Source: Lutimaribacter_A marinistellae
GTDB taxonomy: Bacteria > Pseudomonadota > Alphaproteobacteria > Rhodobacterales > Rhodobacteraceae
Direction of reading: 5' to 3'
NCBI RefSeq assembly: GCF_042648365.1
Contig: NZ_JBHRXI010000009.1
Coordinates: 1 to 7,699 of the forward strand
DNA length: 7,699 nt
Under the pieces are notes generated by a model. The model was given only the letters and a program-made list of their open reading frames with translations. It had not been told where the DNA came from and did no database searches. This document shows, piece by piece, positions 6,729-7,699 of this stretch. The position numbers were made by a program, and so were the translations under genes. Each line of letters starts with the position of its first letter. The first letter of the stretch is position 1.

Positions 6729-6753
6729 GAGCGGCCTACTCCTCGGCCCGCTC
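6729..6753 (-). other. Second hairpin just after the terminator
   Basis: GAGCGG (minus strand 6753-6748) pairs with CCGCTC (6734-6729); two more pairs form if one G is bulged. It directly follows the T-tract of the terminator and has no T-tract of its own. It may be a backup stop or a 3'-end structure. Confidence 0.35.
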
Positions 6754-6780
6754 AAGAAAAGACGAGGCCGAAACCTCGTC
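6754..6780 (-). terminator. Rho-independent terminator of the lectin-like gene
   Basis: On the minus strand a perfect 7-bp stem GACGAGG (6780-6774), a 6-base loop TTTCGG and CCTCGTC (6767-6761) are followed by TTTTCTT (6760-6754). It lies about 158 bases beyond the TGA of the lectin-like repeat gene and points the right way. It would insulate the insertion sequence and the protease gene from upstream transcription. Confidence 0.75.
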
Positions 6781-6897
6781 AATCTTGATTACCAATGACA
6801 CTCTTTACGGCAGACAGACTCAGCTTCGTTAACCTCGATGGCAAATTTTGGGCGCTGCCGTGGTGAACTTGCCGGATAGTGCTTCTTTCCATTCCTG

Positions 6898-6925
6898 CGA
6901 AGGGTTCACCCGATCAAACCCTGCG
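6898..6925. other. Hairpin just downstream of the lectin-like stop codon
   Basis: AGGGTT (6901-6906) and AACCCT (6917-6922) form a 6-bp stem around a 10-base loop, with two more C-G/G-C pairs beyond an A/G mismatch. It begins 13 bases after the stop codon on the minus strand. In that direction no T-run follows, so it could be an mRNA-stabilising structure; on the plus strand it is followed by ATTTT. Confidence 0.3.
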
Positions 6926-6937
6926 ATTTTACCCCCC

Positions 6938-7699
6938 TCACGCGAACAAATCGTAATCATAGGCCCCCACGACGCCGCTCGTGTTGAAGGCGAAGTAGTC
7001 GATGGTTTCGGGGAGGTGATCGGTTTCGGCGTCTAGGCTCGTGTCTTCTTCCACGGACACGTCGAAGCTGCCCGCTGTGCTGTCGTTGCCGCGCGCCCAG
7101 GCCGGGTCTCTGCCGACATAGGTCGAAACCCCGGCCACGACATGCGCGCCGCCGTCAAGGCTTGTGCCCAGCGGCACGGTCGCGGTCGCGTCGGTCACCC
7201 CCGGGACCCGGCCCGCCAGCCACTCGAACCCGCCCGTGCTGCCGCGTCCCGCCTCCAGCGCCACCCAGCCCAGCGTCTCGATGAAATGGCTGCCGGAATT
7301 GCCGGCCTCCTCTTCCTGCATCGTCAGCTGGAAGCCCTCCGCATCCGCGTTGCGCTGTCGCGTGGTCACGAAATCGCCGCCGTTGAAGCTCTGCACCTGG
7401 CTCAGGATCACCGGCGCCGTCTCGAAACCCGCCCCGAAGCCCACCGTCTCGAACCCCTGGCTCGACAGCCGGCTGCTCTGCAGCGTCCCGGCCTCCAGCA
7501 GCGTGCCGTCGGGCAGCACCCAGCGCCCTGCCTCGACCACCATGTAGTTGACCGTCTCGTTGAAATGGACCCCGTCCAGATGGTTCGGCTCCTGGAGTTG
7601 CATCACGAGGCTGCTGCCGCTGACCTCGCTCACCCGCACGTTCACCGGCTGGAACCCGTTCCCGGTCGCGACATGGGCGATCACCACCGGGTCGTCGTA
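6938..7699 (-). CDS. C-terminal part of a lectin-like repeat protein, probably secreted (N-terminus outside window)
   Basis: The frame is open from the right edge to TGA at 6940-6938, about 253 residues. It enters in mid-protein (YDDPVVIAHV at the edge), so no start is expected. Three divergent repeats spaced about 91 residues apart are visible, with cores at 7699-7523, 7414-7247 and 7141-6983. Each has a strand like PVVIAHV, PVILSQV or HVVAGVS, a glutamate-rich strand (VMQLQEPN, LTMQEEEA, VSVEEDTS), and a closing motif H-x-x-E-T-x-x-Y/W (HFNETVNYMVVEAG, HFIETLGWVALEAG, HLPETIDYFAFN). This resembles H-type lectin-like beta-sandwich repeats in large exported alphaproteobacterial proteins, but the family call is tentative. 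The protein ends in YDLFA; an acidic residue followed by hydrophobic ones is common at type I secretion C-termini. The function is inferred to be adhesion or glycan binding. Confidence 0.8.
   Translation of the reverse strand, partial: YDDPVVIAHVATGNGFQPVNVRVSEVSGSSLVMQLQEPNHLDGVHFNETVNYMVVEAGRWVLPDGTLLEAGTLQSSRLSSQGFETVGFGAGFETAPVILSQVQSFNGGDFVTTRQRNADAEGFQLTMQEEEAGNSGSHFIETLGWVALEAGRGSTGGFEWLAGRVPGVTDATATVPLGTSLDGGAHVVAGVSTYVGRDPAWARGNDSTAGSFDVSVEEDTSLDAETDHLPETIDYFAFNTSGVVGAYDYDLFA

Larger units (their letters stand above)
6587..6937. other. Non-coding region between the IS and the lectin-like gene
   Basis: No gene is supported in these about 350 bases. Short open frames here lack family character and recognisable start signals. 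The stretch holds a minus-strand terminator (6754-6780), two further hairpins (6729-6753 and 6898-6925), one arm of the flanking inverted repeat, and a perfect 10-base palindrome ACAGATCTGT at 6618-6627. Most of it reads as the 3' untranslated and terminator region of the gene ending at 6938, plus unassigned sequence next to the insertion sequence. Confidence 0.5.

Noticed and set aside
6534..6782. Minus-strand 82-codon open frame ending just before the transposase start
   Set aside because: It runs through the terminator hairpin and the putative IS end, has no recognisable family and no plausible start signal.

Overview
The window looks like a piece of a high-GC alphaproteobacterial chromosome or plasmid, most likely from the Rhodobacterales/Roseobacter group. 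This rests on strongly GC-biased third codon positions, very long RTX-type secreted proteins, and an IS6-family transposase of the kind common in that group. The taxonomic call is inference; no rRNA or housekeeping gene is present.

Every supported gene lies on the minus strand. Positions 5482 down to 1 form one uninterrupted reading frame of 1827 codons that runs off the left edge. It encodes a very large calcium-dependent secreted serine protease. In order it has an S8 subtilase domain of the kexin/proprotein-convertase type, a P (Homo B) domain, a first block of RTX calcium-binding nonapeptides, a laminin-G/concanavalin-like domain, and a second, much longer RTX block. The long open frames on the plus strand across this region are antisense shadows of this gene.

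Positions 5483-5806 are a lower-GC upstream region. It holds a clear Shine-Dalgarno sequence, a 12-base direct repeat whose proximal copy touches that sequence, and an AT-rich stretch that may be part of a promoter. Positions about 5807-6586 hold a compact IS6-family insertion sequence in the same orientation. Its transposase keeps the DDE residues, but the expected start region is out of frame by one base at an A6 run. Positions 6587-6937 are non-coding and contain a convincing minus-strand intrinsic terminator and other hairpins.

Positions 6938-7699 encode the C-terminal end of a second, probably exported protein. It is built from about 90-residue lectin-like repeats and is cut by the right edge. 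The picture is an accessory, surface or secretion-related locus: a repeat-rich adhesive protein, its terminator, an insertion sequence in the gap, then an RTX protease with its own leader. Both proteins probably leave the cell by type I secretion, but no transporter gene is in the window, so that is inference from family knowledge.
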